Numbered from the stretch's first letter, positions 1 to 10,020 are shown. The stretch is DNA of 64,000 bases from Desulfocarbo indianensis (GCA_001184205.1 LBMP01000008.1:87230-151229), one strand, 5' to 3'. Translations and numbers: made by a program. The notes: generated by a model not told the origin, from the letters alone.

Positions 1-466
1 CGCCCAGGGGGATGGCCTCGCCGCGCAGGCCTTCCGGGTAGCCCAGTCCGTCGTAGCGCTCGTGATGGTGGTAAACCATGTCGGCCACGCCGCTGGCCGC
101 CAGGAACCCCACCGGCCTGATTATGTTGGCCCCGATCAGGGGATGCAGTTTTATTTCCTCCCATTCGGCCGCGTTCAGGGGCCCCGGCTTTTGTAGAATA
201 TGATCCGCTATGCCGATCTTGCCGATGTCGTGCAGGTGGCCAGCGATATGGATATGTTCGGCTTGGGCGGGGGAAAGGCCGTAGGCCAGGGCCAGGATGT
301 GAGCCACCACCGCCACCTCTTCGGAGTGCAGCCTGGTGAAATGGTCCTTGGCGTCGATGGCGTTGCCTAGGGATTCGGCGAATTGATGGATTTCCACAGA
401 GATGATGCCGCAGGTGGGCGGAAAACCGCTGGTTGCCGCCGTCGCGTGTTTTGCTGCCAGACCCAT
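1..466 (-). CDS. HD-GYP domain protein (partial, runs off window start)
   Basis: Leftward reading frame of 155 residues, open to the window edge, so the C-terminus is missing. HD-GYP proteins are phosphodiesterases that hydrolyse cyclic di-GMP using a di-iron or similar metal centre. The HD pair is seen in HLHDIGK (His79-Asp80) and the family motif in HHERYDGLGYP (about residues 134-144). No sensor domain precedes it: only about 30 residues lie before the HD fold, so it is either a stand-alone HD-GYP enzyme or has a C-terminal extension outside the window. The start is the ATG at 466. It is one of three cyclic-di-GMP-linked genes here, with the PilZ protein near 22 kb and the GGDEF protein near 25 kb. 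Confidence 0.85.
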   Translation of the reverse strand, partial: MGLAAKHATAATSGFPPTCGIISVEIHQFAESLGNAIDAKDHFTRLHSEEVAVVAHILALAYGLSPAQAEHIHIAGHLHDIGKIGIADHILQKPGPLNAAEWEEIKLHPLIGANIIRPVGFLAASGVADMVYHHHERYDGLGYPEGLRGEAIPLG

Positions 467-537
467 AGAGACAACCCCCCCGCCGGGACCATGGCCGCGG
501 CTGCCCGTTGCTTCAGCCGCGGCCATGTCCGGTTGAT

Positions 538-1782
538 TTAAAACGCCACGGCCAATTGCGTGGTGACCAAGTCGCGCTCGTCCTCGTTGTTGAATTCGCC
601 GCGCAGGTATTCCAGGCTCAGGGTGGTGTCCGGCAAGAGGTTCCAGGACACGGTCAAGCCGTACTGCCGCTCGGGCTCCAGGTCGCCCAGGTCGTCGCCG
701 CCTTCATAGCGGGCGGCAAACCGCCAGTCCTCCAGCGGGCTGACGGCCAATTCCAGGTTGTAGGCATAGGGCTTGGCTTTTTTATCGGATATGAAGCTAA
801 GCTCTCCGGCCTTGAAATCGTCCGCGGCCGTGATGTACTCGGCGTTGAAGGTCAGCCACTGGTACTCGATGTTCAGCATGGCGGACCAGCCGGCCACCAA
901 GTCATTGAGGCTTTGGCCTTCCACCTCGTCGCCCAGGTTGCCGCCGGCGATGTTGTTGGTGTAGGCAAAGCCGGCGTTGATACCGATGCCTTCGCCCAAG
1001 GCGCCCTCGGGAGCGTCGAACTGCAGGCGGGCGTAGAAGGTGTTGATGGTGCTGTCCGGGTCGTCGCTGGCCTCGTGGACATTGGCGTTGTACAGGCCCA
1101 CCCCGAAGTTGAACCAATCCTGGGCCCAGCCGATTTCCGCGGCGGTGGCCTGGGTCTCGAACACGTTCTGGGTAATGGGGTCGCTCACCATGTCGGTCTG
1201 GAACAGGCCGACGGCCGGGTACATGCGGCCGCCCAGGAAGTAGAAGGGCAGGTCCTCGGTCTGGCCGATGAGGATGAAGGCTTCATCCACGTTCACGGGG
1301 TCGGTGTCGCCTTCTTCGTAGAGCAGGTGGATCACGCCTCGGGTGTATTTGTTGATTGCGGCGTCAAAGAAGATTTCCGCCGTGGCCAGGGCGAACCTGC
1401 TGTCGGTGGTTTCCTTGCCGTGTTTGGGCTTCATCTTTTCATACGAGCCCTCCAACTCCACCGCGCCGTAGATGTTGATGCGCTTGCCCGCCTCGCTCAA
1501 GAGGCCGCCCATCGGCTGGCTCTCCTTGGCTTTGGCCAATTCCTCGGACATCTTCAAGGAACGGGCGCTGCTCGCCCGCGCTTCACTGGCGGCATGGCTG
1601 GCACGCTCGGCCGAGGTGCGGGCTTTTTCCAGTTGCGATTCCAGTTGGCTCACCCGGCTTTTGAGGGCTTTCAGCTCCTCCAATAGCGCTTGGGCGCTTG
1701 GTTCGTCTGCCATGGCCAAGCCGGGGACCAGCAATAGCGCTCCCAGCAAGAGGCATGACACCCTTTTCAAAAATACGACCAT
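538..1782 (-). CDS. LbtU-family outer-membrane porin (siderophore/iron uptake type)
   Basis: Predicted outer-membrane beta-barrel of 414 residues. A signal peptide (residues 1-25, ending VPGLAMA) is followed by a short coiled coil rich in Glu/Leu/Lys (about 28-70). A long run of alternating aromatic strands ends in the terminal Phe typical of barrels (AVAF). The GAVELEGSY and LATAEIFFDA segments resemble the LbtU siderophore porin family described in Legionella. I chose the ATG at 1782 because a strong GGAGAG ribosome site precedes it and it opens directly with the signal peptide; a longer frame to 1902 exists. It lies 28 bp after a small Cys/His-rich ORF and downstream of feoB on the same strand, so iron import is the likely role. 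The substrate is not proven. Confidence 0.75.
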   Translation of the reverse strand: MVVFLKRVSCLLLGALLLVPGLAMADEPSAQALLEELKALKSRVSQLESQLEKARTSAERASHAASEARASSARSLKMSEELAKAKESQPMGGLLSEAGKRINIYGAVELEGSYEKMKPKHGKETTDSRFALATAEIFFDAAINKYTRGVIHLLYEEGDTDPVNVDEAFILIGQTEDLPFYFLGGRMYPAVGLFQTDMVSDPITQNVFETQATAAEIGWAQDWFNFGVGLYNANVHEASDDPDSTINTFYARLQFDAPEGALGEGIGINAGFAYTNNIAGGNLGDEVEGQSLNDLVAGWSAMLNIEYQWLTFNAEYITAADDFKAGELSFISDKKAKPYAYNLELAVSPLEDWRFAARYEGGDDLGDLEPERQYGLTVSWNLLPDTTLSLEYLRGEFNNEDERDLVTTQLAVAF

Positions 1783-1810
1783 TTGCTTCTCTCTCCTTTC
1801 CTTATCTGGG

Positions 1811-1945
1811 TCAAGTCGTGGCTTTGTCCTGCGGTTTGTGATTTCCGCAACGGCAGTAATCACAATTGCCATCGCAATGGCAGCCGCTGTGCTTGTGGCC
1901 ATGCTTGAGCATGGGCAACTGATTCTCGGCTCTGTTCTCCGGCAT
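1811..1945 (-). CDS. Small Cys/His-rich peptide upstream of the LbtU-like porin
   Basis: A 44-residue ORF. Its ATG at 1945 is preceded by an excellent Shine-Dalgarno stretch (GGAGAGGAGAG) about 6 bp upstream. The peptide has a His-rich stretch (KHGHKHS) followed by the cluster CHCDGNCDYCRC, giving five cysteines in 12 residues, with no signal peptide or membrane segment. It ends 28 bp before the porin start and is probably co-transcribed with it. The pattern suggests metal binding (iron, zinc or copper), but I recognise no named family. The strong ribosome site and the metal-ligand pattern make it a credible gene; function is inference. Confidence 0.65.
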   Translation of the reverse strand: MPENRAENQLPMLKHGHKHSGCHCDGNCDYCRCGNHKPQDKATT

Positions 1946-1993
1946 GCAGCTCTCCTCTCCGGAAAAGGGTCCCGGATGAAAAAGTTATTTAAT

Positions 1994-2005
1994 TAGTTGG
2001 TTAGC
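1994..2005. promoter_or_regulatory. TTAG-type half-sites upstream of the porin operon
   Basis: TTAGTTGGTTAG lies about 50 bp upstream of the small Cys/His ORF. DtxR/IdeR operators are built from TTAG/CTAA half-sites, and a DtxR-family gene lies at 6138. Here the half-sites are direct rather than inverted, so this is a weak candidate operator. Confidence 0.25.
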
Positions 2006-2135
2006 TCTCTAGGGCGCCCTTGGCGGGGAAGGGCGAGTGGTTATGGGAACCAGCGCGCCTGAATACCCAACGCCGTTCACCCCTCATGGCGTTATAAACG
2101 CCCACGCCGACCTCGAAGGCCAAAGCCCCGTCCAT

Positions 2136-2340
2136 TCAAATCCTCCCATCGTTTACGTGAATCATAAGAGCCTCGTGGTCGATTGGACGGCAGCCGGGGC
2201 ATCGGCCCGATCCGCCCCGGCTGCCGCCGCAACCGCACCAGTTATGGCCGCCTTTGGCGCTAAACCATGCTGATATCTCTCCAAAGAAGCAGCGCCGCCG
2301 TAACGGCCACTATGCTGAACTCCGTAATTGTCCGGGCCAT
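2136..2340 (-). pseudogene. FeoB-associated Cys-rich small membrane protein, frameshifted candidate
   Basis: Immediately after feoB (stop at 2346) an ATG at 2340 opens a 26-residue frame that reads as one hydrophobic segment (FSIVAVTAALLLW) and then stops. In the +1 frame the sequence continues as KGGHNWCGCGGSRGG and then GRCPGCRP, ending at 2136. A single transmembrane helix followed by a Gly/Cys-rich tail is the layout of FeoB-associated Cys-rich membrane proteins found at this position. One base must be skipped to join the parts. That could be a real frameshift mutation, a programmed shift near the stop codon, or a sequencing error. The position and composition support a relic or a frameshifted gene. 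Confidence 0.5.
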
Positions 2341-2345
2341 GGGGC

Positions 2346-4484
2346 CTAACCCAAACCCAACAGCTTGCCGCCCTGGTTGATCAAGAGGGCCAGCAGGTAA
2401 GCCAAACCGGTGGTGTAGAGCATGCTGAACAAGGCCCAGCCCCAGGAGCCTGATTCCTTTTTGATCACCGCCACGGTGACGAAGCAGGGCGCGTAAACCA
2501 TCACGAAGATCATGAGACCGAAGGCCATGAGCGGGTTCCAGCCCGGCTCCCTGGCCAGGCGCCCGCTCAGGCCGCTGGCTTCTTCCGGGTCCACCTCGCC
2601 CAGGCTGTAGGCCGTGCCCAGGGTGGCCACCACCACTTCCTTGGCGGCGAAGCCGCCCACCAGGGCCACGTTGGTGCGCCAGTCAAAGCCCAGGGGAGCG
2701 GTGACCACGCTTAAGGCGCTGCCCAGGCGGCCGGCGAAGGAATGAGCCAGCTCGGCCTGGGCCTGCTGGTATTGGAGCTCCTGCCTGGCCTCTTCACCGG
2801 CCGCCGCGGCGACGCGGGCTTCCCATTGGGCCGCCTGTTCCTCGGGCAGGCCCGGCATGCTCATCAGGGCCCACATGAGCACGCTTACGGCCAGGATCAC
2901 GGTCCCCGCCTTCTTGACGTATTGCCAGGTGCGTTCCCAGGTGTGGATGAAAAGGCCGCGCAAGGTGGGCAGCCGGTAGGGCGGCAGCTCCATGACAAAG
3001 GGCGAGGTCTCGCCCTTGAGCACGGTCCAGCGCAGTACCCTGGCCGCCAGGAGCGCCAGGCTCCAGGAAATCAGGGTCAGGGCGAAAAGCGCCTCCGCCT
3101 GGCGGGCCGCGAAAAAGGCGGCGATCAACAGGGCGTAGACCGGCAGCTTGGCCCCGCAGTTCATGAAGGGGATGGTGAGCATGGTGGCCAGGCGCGCCTT
3201 GGGGTCCTTCAAGGTGCGGGTGGCCATCACCGCGGGCACCGCGCAGCCCCCGCTGATGCCCCCCCCCACGATGAGGGGCACCACGCTGTTGCCGTGCAGG
3301 CCGAAGCTTCTCAATACCCGGTCCAGCAGGTAGGCGACGCGGGCCATGTAACCAGAGTCTTCCATGATGGCTATAGCGAAGAACATGAACATGATGAGCG
3401 GCACGAAACCCAATACGCCGCCCACGCCGTCGATGACGCCGCTCACGATGAGGGATTGCAGAGGGCCTTCGGGAATAGAGGCATGGACCGCGCCGCCCAA
3501 CCAGCCGAAAAAAACCTCCAACCAGGCCACCGGAGTTTCGCTGGCCCAGAATACGAATTCATAAATTCCGTAAAGCACCGCCAATAGGAAAAGGGGGCCC
3601 AAGAGGCGGTTGGTGAGCACCTTGTCTATCTTGTCGCTGAGCTCCAGCCGCTGGGCTCTGGTTTCCTCGACGGCCTGGCGGTAGATGCTGCTGAGGAAGC
3701 CGTAGCGGTAATCAGCGATCACGCCGGCCGGATCGTCGCCCAGGGTTTTGTTGATGCGTTCCGCCAGTTCGCGGCGCAGCGGAGACAAATTGCCGGCCAG
3801 CCCCGGGTCCTGCTCCACTTGCCTGATGATCTCGGCGTCGTTCTCCAGGAGCTTCAAGCCGACCCAGCGGGGGCTGAGAGGATGCCAAATCAGGCTCTGC
3901 CCGTTGAAGTTGTTCACCAGTTTCAGCAGGGCCTGGTCCACGTCCTGCCCATAGGAGATTTGCAGAGGCTTCCAACCGTTGCCATGGGAGACCAGATCGG
4001 CGGCCGCGGACAGCAGTTCCTTCATGCCGCGGCCTTGGCGGGCCACGGTGGGCACCACCGGCACTCCCAACAGCCGGCTCAGTTTTTCCTCGTCGATGTG
4101 GAGCCCTTTTTTTTCGGCCACGTCCACCATGTTCAGGGCGATGACCACCGGCACGCCGAGTTCCATGAACTGCACGGCCAGGTAGAGATTGCGCTCCAGG
4201 TTGGAGGCGTCCACCACGTCCACCACCACGTCGGGCTTTTCTTTGATGATGAAGTTGCGGGCCACCACCTCTTCCAGGGAGTAGGCGGTCAGGCTGTAGG
4301 TGCCGGGCAAATCCACCACGTTGATTTGCCGATGGTCCAGGCGGGCTTGGCCCCATTTCTTTTCCACGGTGACGCCGGGGTAATTGCCCACATGCTGGCG
4401 CGCGCCGGTCAGGGCGTTGAACATGGAGGTCTTGCCCGAGTTGGGATTGCCGGCCAAGGCGATGGTCAGGTTTTGCTTAAGCAT
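2346..4484 (-). CDS. feoB: Ferrous iron transporter FeoB
   Basis: A 712-residue inner-membrane Fe(II) transporter. The N-terminal G domain shows G1 GNPNSGKTS (residues 12-20), the YPGVTVEKK switch region, DLPGTYSL and NMVD. A spacer leads to the membrane domain with two Gate regions (VIDGVGGVLGFVPLI and GCAVPAVMATRT are visible) and further helices. The length is normal for FeoB. Its ATG directly abuts the feoA stop with no intervening base, so translation is probably coupled. It mediates energy-dependent ferrous iron uptake, the expected route in anoxic habitats. A divergent DtxR regulator upstream of the operon is the likely controller. Confidence 0.97.
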   Translation of the reverse strand: MLKQNLTIALAGNPNSGKTSMFNALTGARQHVGNYPGVTVEKKWGQARLDHRQINVVDLPGTYSLTAYSLEEVVARNFIIKEKPDVVVDVVDASNLERNLYLAVQFMELGVPVVIALNMVDVAEKKGLHIDEEKLSRLLGVPVVPTVARQGRGMKELLSAAADLVSHGNGWKPLQISYGQDVDQALLKLVNNFNGQSLIWHPLSPRWVGLKLLENDAEIIRQVEQDPGLAGNLSPLRRELAERINKTLGDDPAGVIADYRYGFLSSIYRQAVEETRAQRLELSDKIDKVLTNRLLGPLFLLAVLYGIYEFVFWASETPVAWLEVFFGWLGGAVHASIPEGPLQSLIVSGVIDGVGGVLGFVPLIMFMFFAIAIMEDSGYMARVAYLLDRVLRSFGLHGNSVVPLIVGGGISGGCAVPAVMATRTLKDPKARLATMLTIPFMNCGAKLPVYALLIAAFFAARQAEALFALTLISWSLALLAARVLRWTVLKGETSPFVMELPPYRLPTLRGLFIHTWERTWQYVKKAGTVILAVSVLMWALMSMPGLPEEQAAQWEARVAAAAGEEARQELQYQQAQAELAHSFAGRLGSALSVVTAPLGFDWRTNVALVGGFAAKEVVVATLGTAYSLGEVDPEEASGLSGRLAREPGWNPLMAFGLMIFVMVYAPCFVTVAVIKKESGSWGWALFSMLYTTGLAYLLALLINQGGKLLGLG

Positions 4485-4727
4485 TTAAAGCTCCGCCTGC
4501 TCCACCAAAATATGATCGGCCTCGTTGTTGCGCAGCGCCAGGTTGTAGCCCTTGAGCTTGATTTCCACGGGGTCTTTCAGGGGGGCGCGGCCCATCATGA
4601 GCAGGGTAGCGCCGGTCACCAGGCCCATGTCGCGTATGCGCCGCCCCAATTCGCCGGTGGCGATAACCTTTTTTATGGTTCCGCTTTCGCCCGGTTTGAG
4701 ATGACGCAGACTTCCAAAGCTGGACAT
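4485..4727 (-). CDS. feoA: Ferrous iron transport protein FeoA
   Basis: An 80-residue cytosolic SH3-like protein. It shows the family pattern LKPGESGTIKKV at the N-terminus, then GELGRRIRDMGLVTGATL, KDPVEIKLKGYNLALR, and a short acidic tail. FeoA is a small partner needed for full FeoB activity. It lies directly before feoB (zero spacing) and 49 bp after the DUF2325 gene on the same strand. A ribosome site (GGTGGG) precedes the ATG at 4727. Length and motifs are fully standard. Confidence 0.95.
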   Translation of the reverse strand: MSSFGSLRHLKPGESGTIKKVIATGELGRRIRDMGLVTGATLLMMGRAPLKDPVEIKLKGYNLALRNNEADHILVEQAEL

Positions 4728-4776
4728 GAAACACCCACCTTAGTTAGAGCATTCAAACAAACAGTCCAAAAAAAAA

Positions 4777-5955
4777 TCAGGCCGCCACTTCCTGCAAGAG
4801 CTTTTCCAGGGAGCTGGCGCCGGTGCGAGCCAACACGCGGAAAGGCTTGCCGCATTTCTTGCATTCATCCTTTACGCTGGCCATGGCGGCGTGGCTGTTG
4901 ATCTGGGTTATGAAAACCACCAGATCGGACTTGCTCACCACCTGCCGCAGGCGCCGGCAACCTCCGCGCACCTTGCCGGTATGGCATAGGCATTCACCCC
5001 CCAGCCGCTGCACCGCCTCCTTGTAATTGGTCTCCATGCGCTCAATGCCGCCGATAACCGCCACCGTGCGTCCCTTAAGCGGACAGTGGTCGCAATCGGG
5101 CAGGCCGCAGGCTTGGCCGGCTTTATTGGGGCAGGGCGGCCGGCCAAAAACCTCGGTCTCGATCTCTTCGCATGGCATGGGCCTTGGCATTTGGGCCTGC
5201 GGCGGGTTATTCTCCTGGCTCAGGGCCAAGGCGCGCCACACGGAGAGATCATCGCGCAAGGTTTGGTTTTCCTGGTTCGCCTCGGCCAGGCGCCGCCGCA
5301 GTTCCTTGAGGTCCTTTTTAAAGCCGGCCTCCTTGGTTTGCTCGCCCGCCACGGTGGGAGAGGGCAGCGCGTGAATCCTCTCGGTGGTTTGCCTGGACTT
5401 GGCCAAAGCCAGGGCCTGGCGCAGTTCTTGGGCCTCGCGGACCAGCGCCTTGTTCTTTTGGGCCAGCTTTTTAAGCTGCTCGGCCTGCTTTTCCTGCACC
5501 GGTTTTTGGCGCAGGGCGCGCATGCCCTCCCAAACCATCAAGTGGGCCAGGCGGCGGCCCTGGGCGCTGAAACGGGGCTCGGGTTGCCGATAGCAGGACC
5601 ACAAGGGCGGCAAGCGCCACGACCATTGGCTCAGGCCCTGCTCAAGCCCTTCCGGCGGCAGGGCCGCCACCTTGACCAGGCTATGGCGATACTTCTTGTC
5701 CAATTCCTTGGCGATGTTGCGCGCCAGCTGGTCGTCTTGATGGCAGGCCCCGTGCAGGGCTTCCAAAAGGAGTTCCGGCGAGCTCGTTTTGGCGGCTTCT
5801 TCATAGCCGGAATCGCGCAGCAGCTTTTTCATGGCCTTGACTCCGTAAGCCGAGGCCAGTATCACGGTGAGACTCACGCAGTCCTGATGCCAAACCGGCA
5901 CCCCTGCTGGCGATTGAAGGCCGTGCTCTACTTCCGCTGCAAAAGTATCATACAT
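4777..5955 (-). CDS. DUF2325 domain protein, first gene of the feo operon
   Basis: A 392-residue cytosolic protein. The N-terminal half is helical and charged, with a predicted coiled coil (about 160-245, EKQAEQLKKLAQKNK and similar). A Cys cluster follows (CPNKAGQACGLPDCDHCPLKG, about 285-305). The C-terminal part is DUF2325: VAVIGGIERMETNYKEAV, then CLCHTGKVRGGC, SDLVVFITQINSHAAM and a CKKCGKPF pair. DUF2325 proteins of this type often neighbour feo genes, but their biochemical role is not established. The many cysteines suggest metal or redox binding. Its position ahead of feoA with the same orientation suggests it takes part in or senses iron uptake. The ATG at 5955 has only a weak ribosome site. 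Confidence 0.8.
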   Translation of the reverse strand: MYDTFAAEVEHGLQSPAGVPVWHQDCVSLTVILASAYGVKAMKKLLRDSGYEEAAKTSSPELLLEALHGACHQDDQLARNIAKELDKKYRHSLVKVAALPPEGLEQGLSQWSWRLPPLWSCYRQPEPRFSAQGRRLAHLMVWEGMRALRQKPVQEKQAEQLKKLAQKNKALVREAQELRQALALAKSRQTTERIHALPSPTVAGEQTKEAGFKKDLKELRRRLAEANQENQTLRDDLSVWRALALSQENNPPQAQMPRPMPCEEIETEVFGRPPCPNKAGQACGLPDCDHCPLKGRTVAVIGGIERMETNYKEAVQRLGGECLCHTGKVRGGCRRLRQVVSKSDLVVFITQINSHAAMASVKDECKKCGKPFRVLARTGASSLEKLLQEVAA

Positions 5956-5974
5956 AGCATTAAGTACTATCCCT

Positions 5975-5990
5975 CTAACAGTGTGGCTAA
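5975..5990. promoter_or_regulatory. CTAA-N8-CTAA element upstream of the feo operon
   Basis: CTAACAGTGTGGCTAA sits 20-35 bp upstream of the DUF2325 start, inside the divergent feo/dtxR spacer. It shares GTGTNNCTAA with the palindromic site in front of the TonB receptor (45190-45205). It may be an operator for the neighbouring DtxR-family regulator; this is inference from position and half-site sequence. Confidence 0.35.
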
Positions 5991-5997
5991 ATAGTTG

Positions 5998-6024
5998 CCC
6001 GCTTGGGCCTTCCTCCCAGCGGGC
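5998..6024. repeat. GC-rich hairpin in the feo/dtxR divergent spacer
   Basis: An inverted repeat with arms of about ten bases (GCCCGCTTGGG against CCCAGCGGGC, one base bulged) and a CCTTCCT loop. It lies between two divergent genes and has no adjacent T run, so it is more likely a leader structure or operator-associated element than a terminator. Confidence 0.4.
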
Positions 6025-6137
6025 GGCCTTGAATCAGGTTTTTAAATTAGATACATCAAACATAATTGGGTGTCAACAGAAAATGTGATAGGCTTAAAAT
6101 GAAATATGAAAGGCGGGTAACGCCCGGAGGATAAATA

Positions 6138-6677
6138 ATGATATCACAAAAAACCAAAGAGCAGGAGGGTGGGGCGCTGGAGTTATCGCCCCAACTGGAA
6201 GACTATCTGGAGGCCATAGCCATCTTGCAAGAAGAAGACCGCGTAGCCCGGGCAAAGGACATTGCCGACCGCCTGGGGGTTACCCGCGCCACCGTAACCT
6301 CGGCCTTGCGCAGCCTAAGTGAAAAGGATCTCATAAATTATCAGCCCTACAGCCATATCACCCTGACCAAGGCCGGGGAGGCGCTGGCCAGCGAGATACG
6401 CCGCCGCCACCATACCTTGACGGAGTTTTTCAAGATGGTACTGCGCATGCCCGCCCAGCAGGCCGAGGAGAACGCCTGCCGGGCGGAACACGTGCTGGAC
6501 CCGGAATTGATCGACAAGATGATATTCCTGCTTTCCTTTTTGAAAAAATGCCCCCGGACCAACAATGTGTGGAGCCAGGCCTTTGATAATTTCTGCAGCG
6601 ACGAGGCGAACGAGGCCGATTGCAAGGACTGCGTGGGCAAATGCCTGGCCGGCATCTATGCCTCCGAGCAGACTTGA
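6138..6677 (+). CDS. DtxR/IdeR/MntR-family metal-dependent transcriptional regulator
   Basis: A 179-residue regulator. The N-terminal winged helix-turn-helix covers about residues 18-75 (AKDIADRLGVTRATVTSALRSLSEKDLI). It is followed by the dimerisation and metal-binding helices (HHTLTEFFKMVL, CRAEHVLDPELIDKM), where Glu/Cys/His residues match the metal-site region of the family. A Cys-rich C-terminal tail (CSDEANEADCKDCVGKC) is unusual and might bind metal. A GGAGG site precedes the ATG. It is transcribed away from the feo operon, so iron-responsive repression of feo, and perhaps of the porin and TonB genes, is the simplest reading. MntR-type manganese control is the alternative. Confidence 0.88.
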   Translation: MISQKTKEQEGGALELSPQLEDYLEAIAILQEEDRVARAKDIADRLGVTRATVTSALRSLSEKDLINYQPYSHITLTKAGEALASEIRRRHHTLTEFFKMVLRMPAQQAEENACRAEHVLDPELIDKMIFLLSFLKKCPRTNNVWSQAFDNFCSDEANEADCKDCVGKCLAGIYASEQT

Positions 6678-6798
6678 TCATTCCTTGTCACCGCGGCAAA
6701 CCGGCGAGGGGCCGCCCAAGGTCGTTTTGCCCTGCCGACGCGGCCCAGCTTGGCCTTGCCGCGGACGCCCTTAACAAAGGCCAGGTACTCGGCTGGCT

Positions 6799-8042
6799 TT
6801 ACTCGTAGACCTTTTCTTCCTTGTCGCCGGCGCACTGGGCGTCCATTTCATGATCGCGCCGCGAGCCGGAGTTTTTCAGCTCCGCGTATTCGCCATACCA
6901 TTCATGGGCGGTGATCATGCTCATGACCTCGTTGGTGCCGGTCCAGATGCTGGCCAGTTGCAGGTCGCGCACGATGCGTTCCACCGGGAACACGTTGGTA
7001 TAGCCGATGCCGCCCATGACCTGCATGGCATGGCGGGCGGCCTGCTGGCAGGACTCGGTGACGAACTTCTTGGTCTGGCTAACCAGGCGGCGCACCCGGT
7101 CCATGGCAACCCCGGCGTCCACCGCCCGGGCCGTGGCATAGGCCATGGCCCGACTGGCGTCCAAAAGGGTGGCGGCCTGGGCCACCTGGAAGCTCACGCC
7201 CTGGAACTGGTTGATGGGCTGGCCAAAGGCCTTGCGCCGGGTGGTGTAGGCGGTGGCCACCTCCAGGGCGGGCCGCGCCGCGCCGATGGTCATGGCCGCC
7301 GTGCCCAGGCGCTCCGGGATCATCATGGTGTTGAACACCTCCAGCGCCCCGTTCAGGCGGCCCACGATGTTGGCCTTGGGCACCCGCGCCTCGCGGAACA
7401 CCACCCGGCCGGCGCCGCCGCCCCGGCAGCCCATGAGGCCGTAGAGGTATTCCACGCTGACCCCCGGCCCCTTGTCCACCACAAAGCAGGTCAGGCCCTG
7501 ATGGGGCTTGGCCTGGGGATCGGTGCGGGCGTAGACCAGGAAATAGTCCGCGCCCTCCGCGCCCACGATGAAGCGCTTCTGGCCGGTGAGAAGATAATGG
7601 TCCCCGTCGGGCACGGCCTGGGTGGTGGTGCCGAAGAAATCGCTGCCGCCCCGGGGCTCGGTCAGGCACTCGGCGGCGAACATCTCGCCGGCCAGAAGCG
7701 GCTTGACGTAGCGCTCCTTCAGGTCGTCCGCGCCGTGCAGGACGATGGCGTCGCAGACCAGCTCCGCGCCCACGCCGAAGACGCAGGCGAAGATGTAGCC
7801 CAAGACGCCCACCTCCTCCATGACCATGCAGGTACTCACCCAATCCAGGCCCCTTCCGCCCCATTGCACCGGATAGCGGCAGCCCATGAGGTTGCGCCGG
7901 CCGGCCTCGGCCAGGAACTCCTTGGGAAACTGGAGCTTGTCCTGGTCCATGTCCAGGATCATCTGGCGGGGGACCCACTTGACCAACTCGCGCACCTCGT
8001 CGCGCAGCTTAATTTGTTTCTTGTCCAGCAGAAAGTCGAACA

Positions 8043-8043
<1 letters not shown>
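6799..8043 (-). CDS. Acyl-CoA dehydrogenase
   Basis: A 414-residue FAD-dependent acyl-CoA dehydrogenase that introduces a 2,3-double bond into an acyl-CoA. The N-terminal helical domain is followed by the FAD-binding segment AECLTEPRGGSDFFGT (about residue 130), QKRFIVGAEGADYFLVYART, and the C-terminal helical domain with RKAFGQPINQFQ, HAMQVMGGIGYTN and WTGTNEVM, which carries the usual acidic base in the GTNE motif. The ATG at 8043 overlaps the stop of the upstream acyl-CoA ligase (TGATG), so the pair is translationally coupled. Substrate chain length cannot be read; the MerR neighbour suggests branched or short-chain acid catabolism. Confidence 0.92.
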
Positions 8044-9541
<1,498 letters not shown>

Positions 9542-9545
<4 letters not shown>

Positions 9546-9958
9546 TTATCGTTCTCCATGGTTAGTTGACGCAGTCTTGCCTGCAGTTTGCGCTTGACCT
9601 TTTGCAGGTCGCGTTTGATCTCGTCCAGTTCCGCCTGGCGACGGGCTATTTCCTTCAGGGTGCGTTCGCCATAGGCCAGGCTTCTTTGTATCTGCCCCGC
9701 CTCGTCCAGGGGGTCGTGGGCCGGGCCCAGCATCTCGGCGATTTCGTCCAGGGTGTAGCCGAAGCGCCGCCCGCGCAGCACCAGCTTGAGGCGGGCGCGG
9801 TCGCGGCGGTCGTAGAGACGGTGGTTGCCGCTGGAGCGTTGCGGGCTGATGAGGCCCTTTTCCTCGTAGAACCGTATGGCGCGGGGCGTGAGCCCCAGCT
9901 CGGCGGCCAGCTCGGAAATGGTGTAGAGGCGCTCCCCCTCGCGCGGCTTCTCGGGCAT
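9542..9958 (-). CDS. MerR-family regulator, LiuR-like
   Basis: A regulator of about 138 residues. The N-terminal MerR helix-turn-helix and wing read LYTISELAAELGLTPRAIRFYEEKGLI and NHRLYDRRDRARLKLVLRGRRFGYTLDEI, close to LiuR-type regulators of branched-chain acid degradation. A C-terminal coiled coil for dimerisation follows (about 85-130). No cysteine is present, so metal sensing is unlikely. I prefer the ATG at 9958 over a TTG at 9967, where the ribosome site would be too close. It is the first gene of the operon and overlaps the ligase start by 4 bp. A palindrome at its promoter is its probable own operator. Confidence 0.85.
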
Positions 9959-9975
9959 GGCTTGCAATAGCTCCA

Positions 9976-9993
9976 GTTAACGTTAACGTCAAC
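9976..9993. promoter_or_regulatory. Palindromic operator of the MerR/LiuR-like regulator
   Basis: GTTAACGTTAACGTCAAC is an 18-bp near-perfect palindrome lying directly downstream of the -10 box of the operon promoter and just before the regulator start. LiuR-family sites have a similar TTnACGTTnACGT character. Its position over the transcription start suggests repression until an acyl-CoA ligand binds. Confidence 0.65.
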
Positions 9994-10020
9994 TATAGGC
10001 GGCGGCGGCTTTCCTGTCAA
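9992..10020 (-). promoter_or_regulatory. Sigma-70-type promoter of the merR-ligase-dehydrogenase operon
   Basis: On the minus strand, TTGACA (10015-10020), a 17-bp spacer and TATAGT (9992-9997) form an almost ideal housekeeping promoter 34 bp upstream of the MerR start. The 18-bp palindrome overlaps the end of the -10 and the probable start point. Confidence 0.75.
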
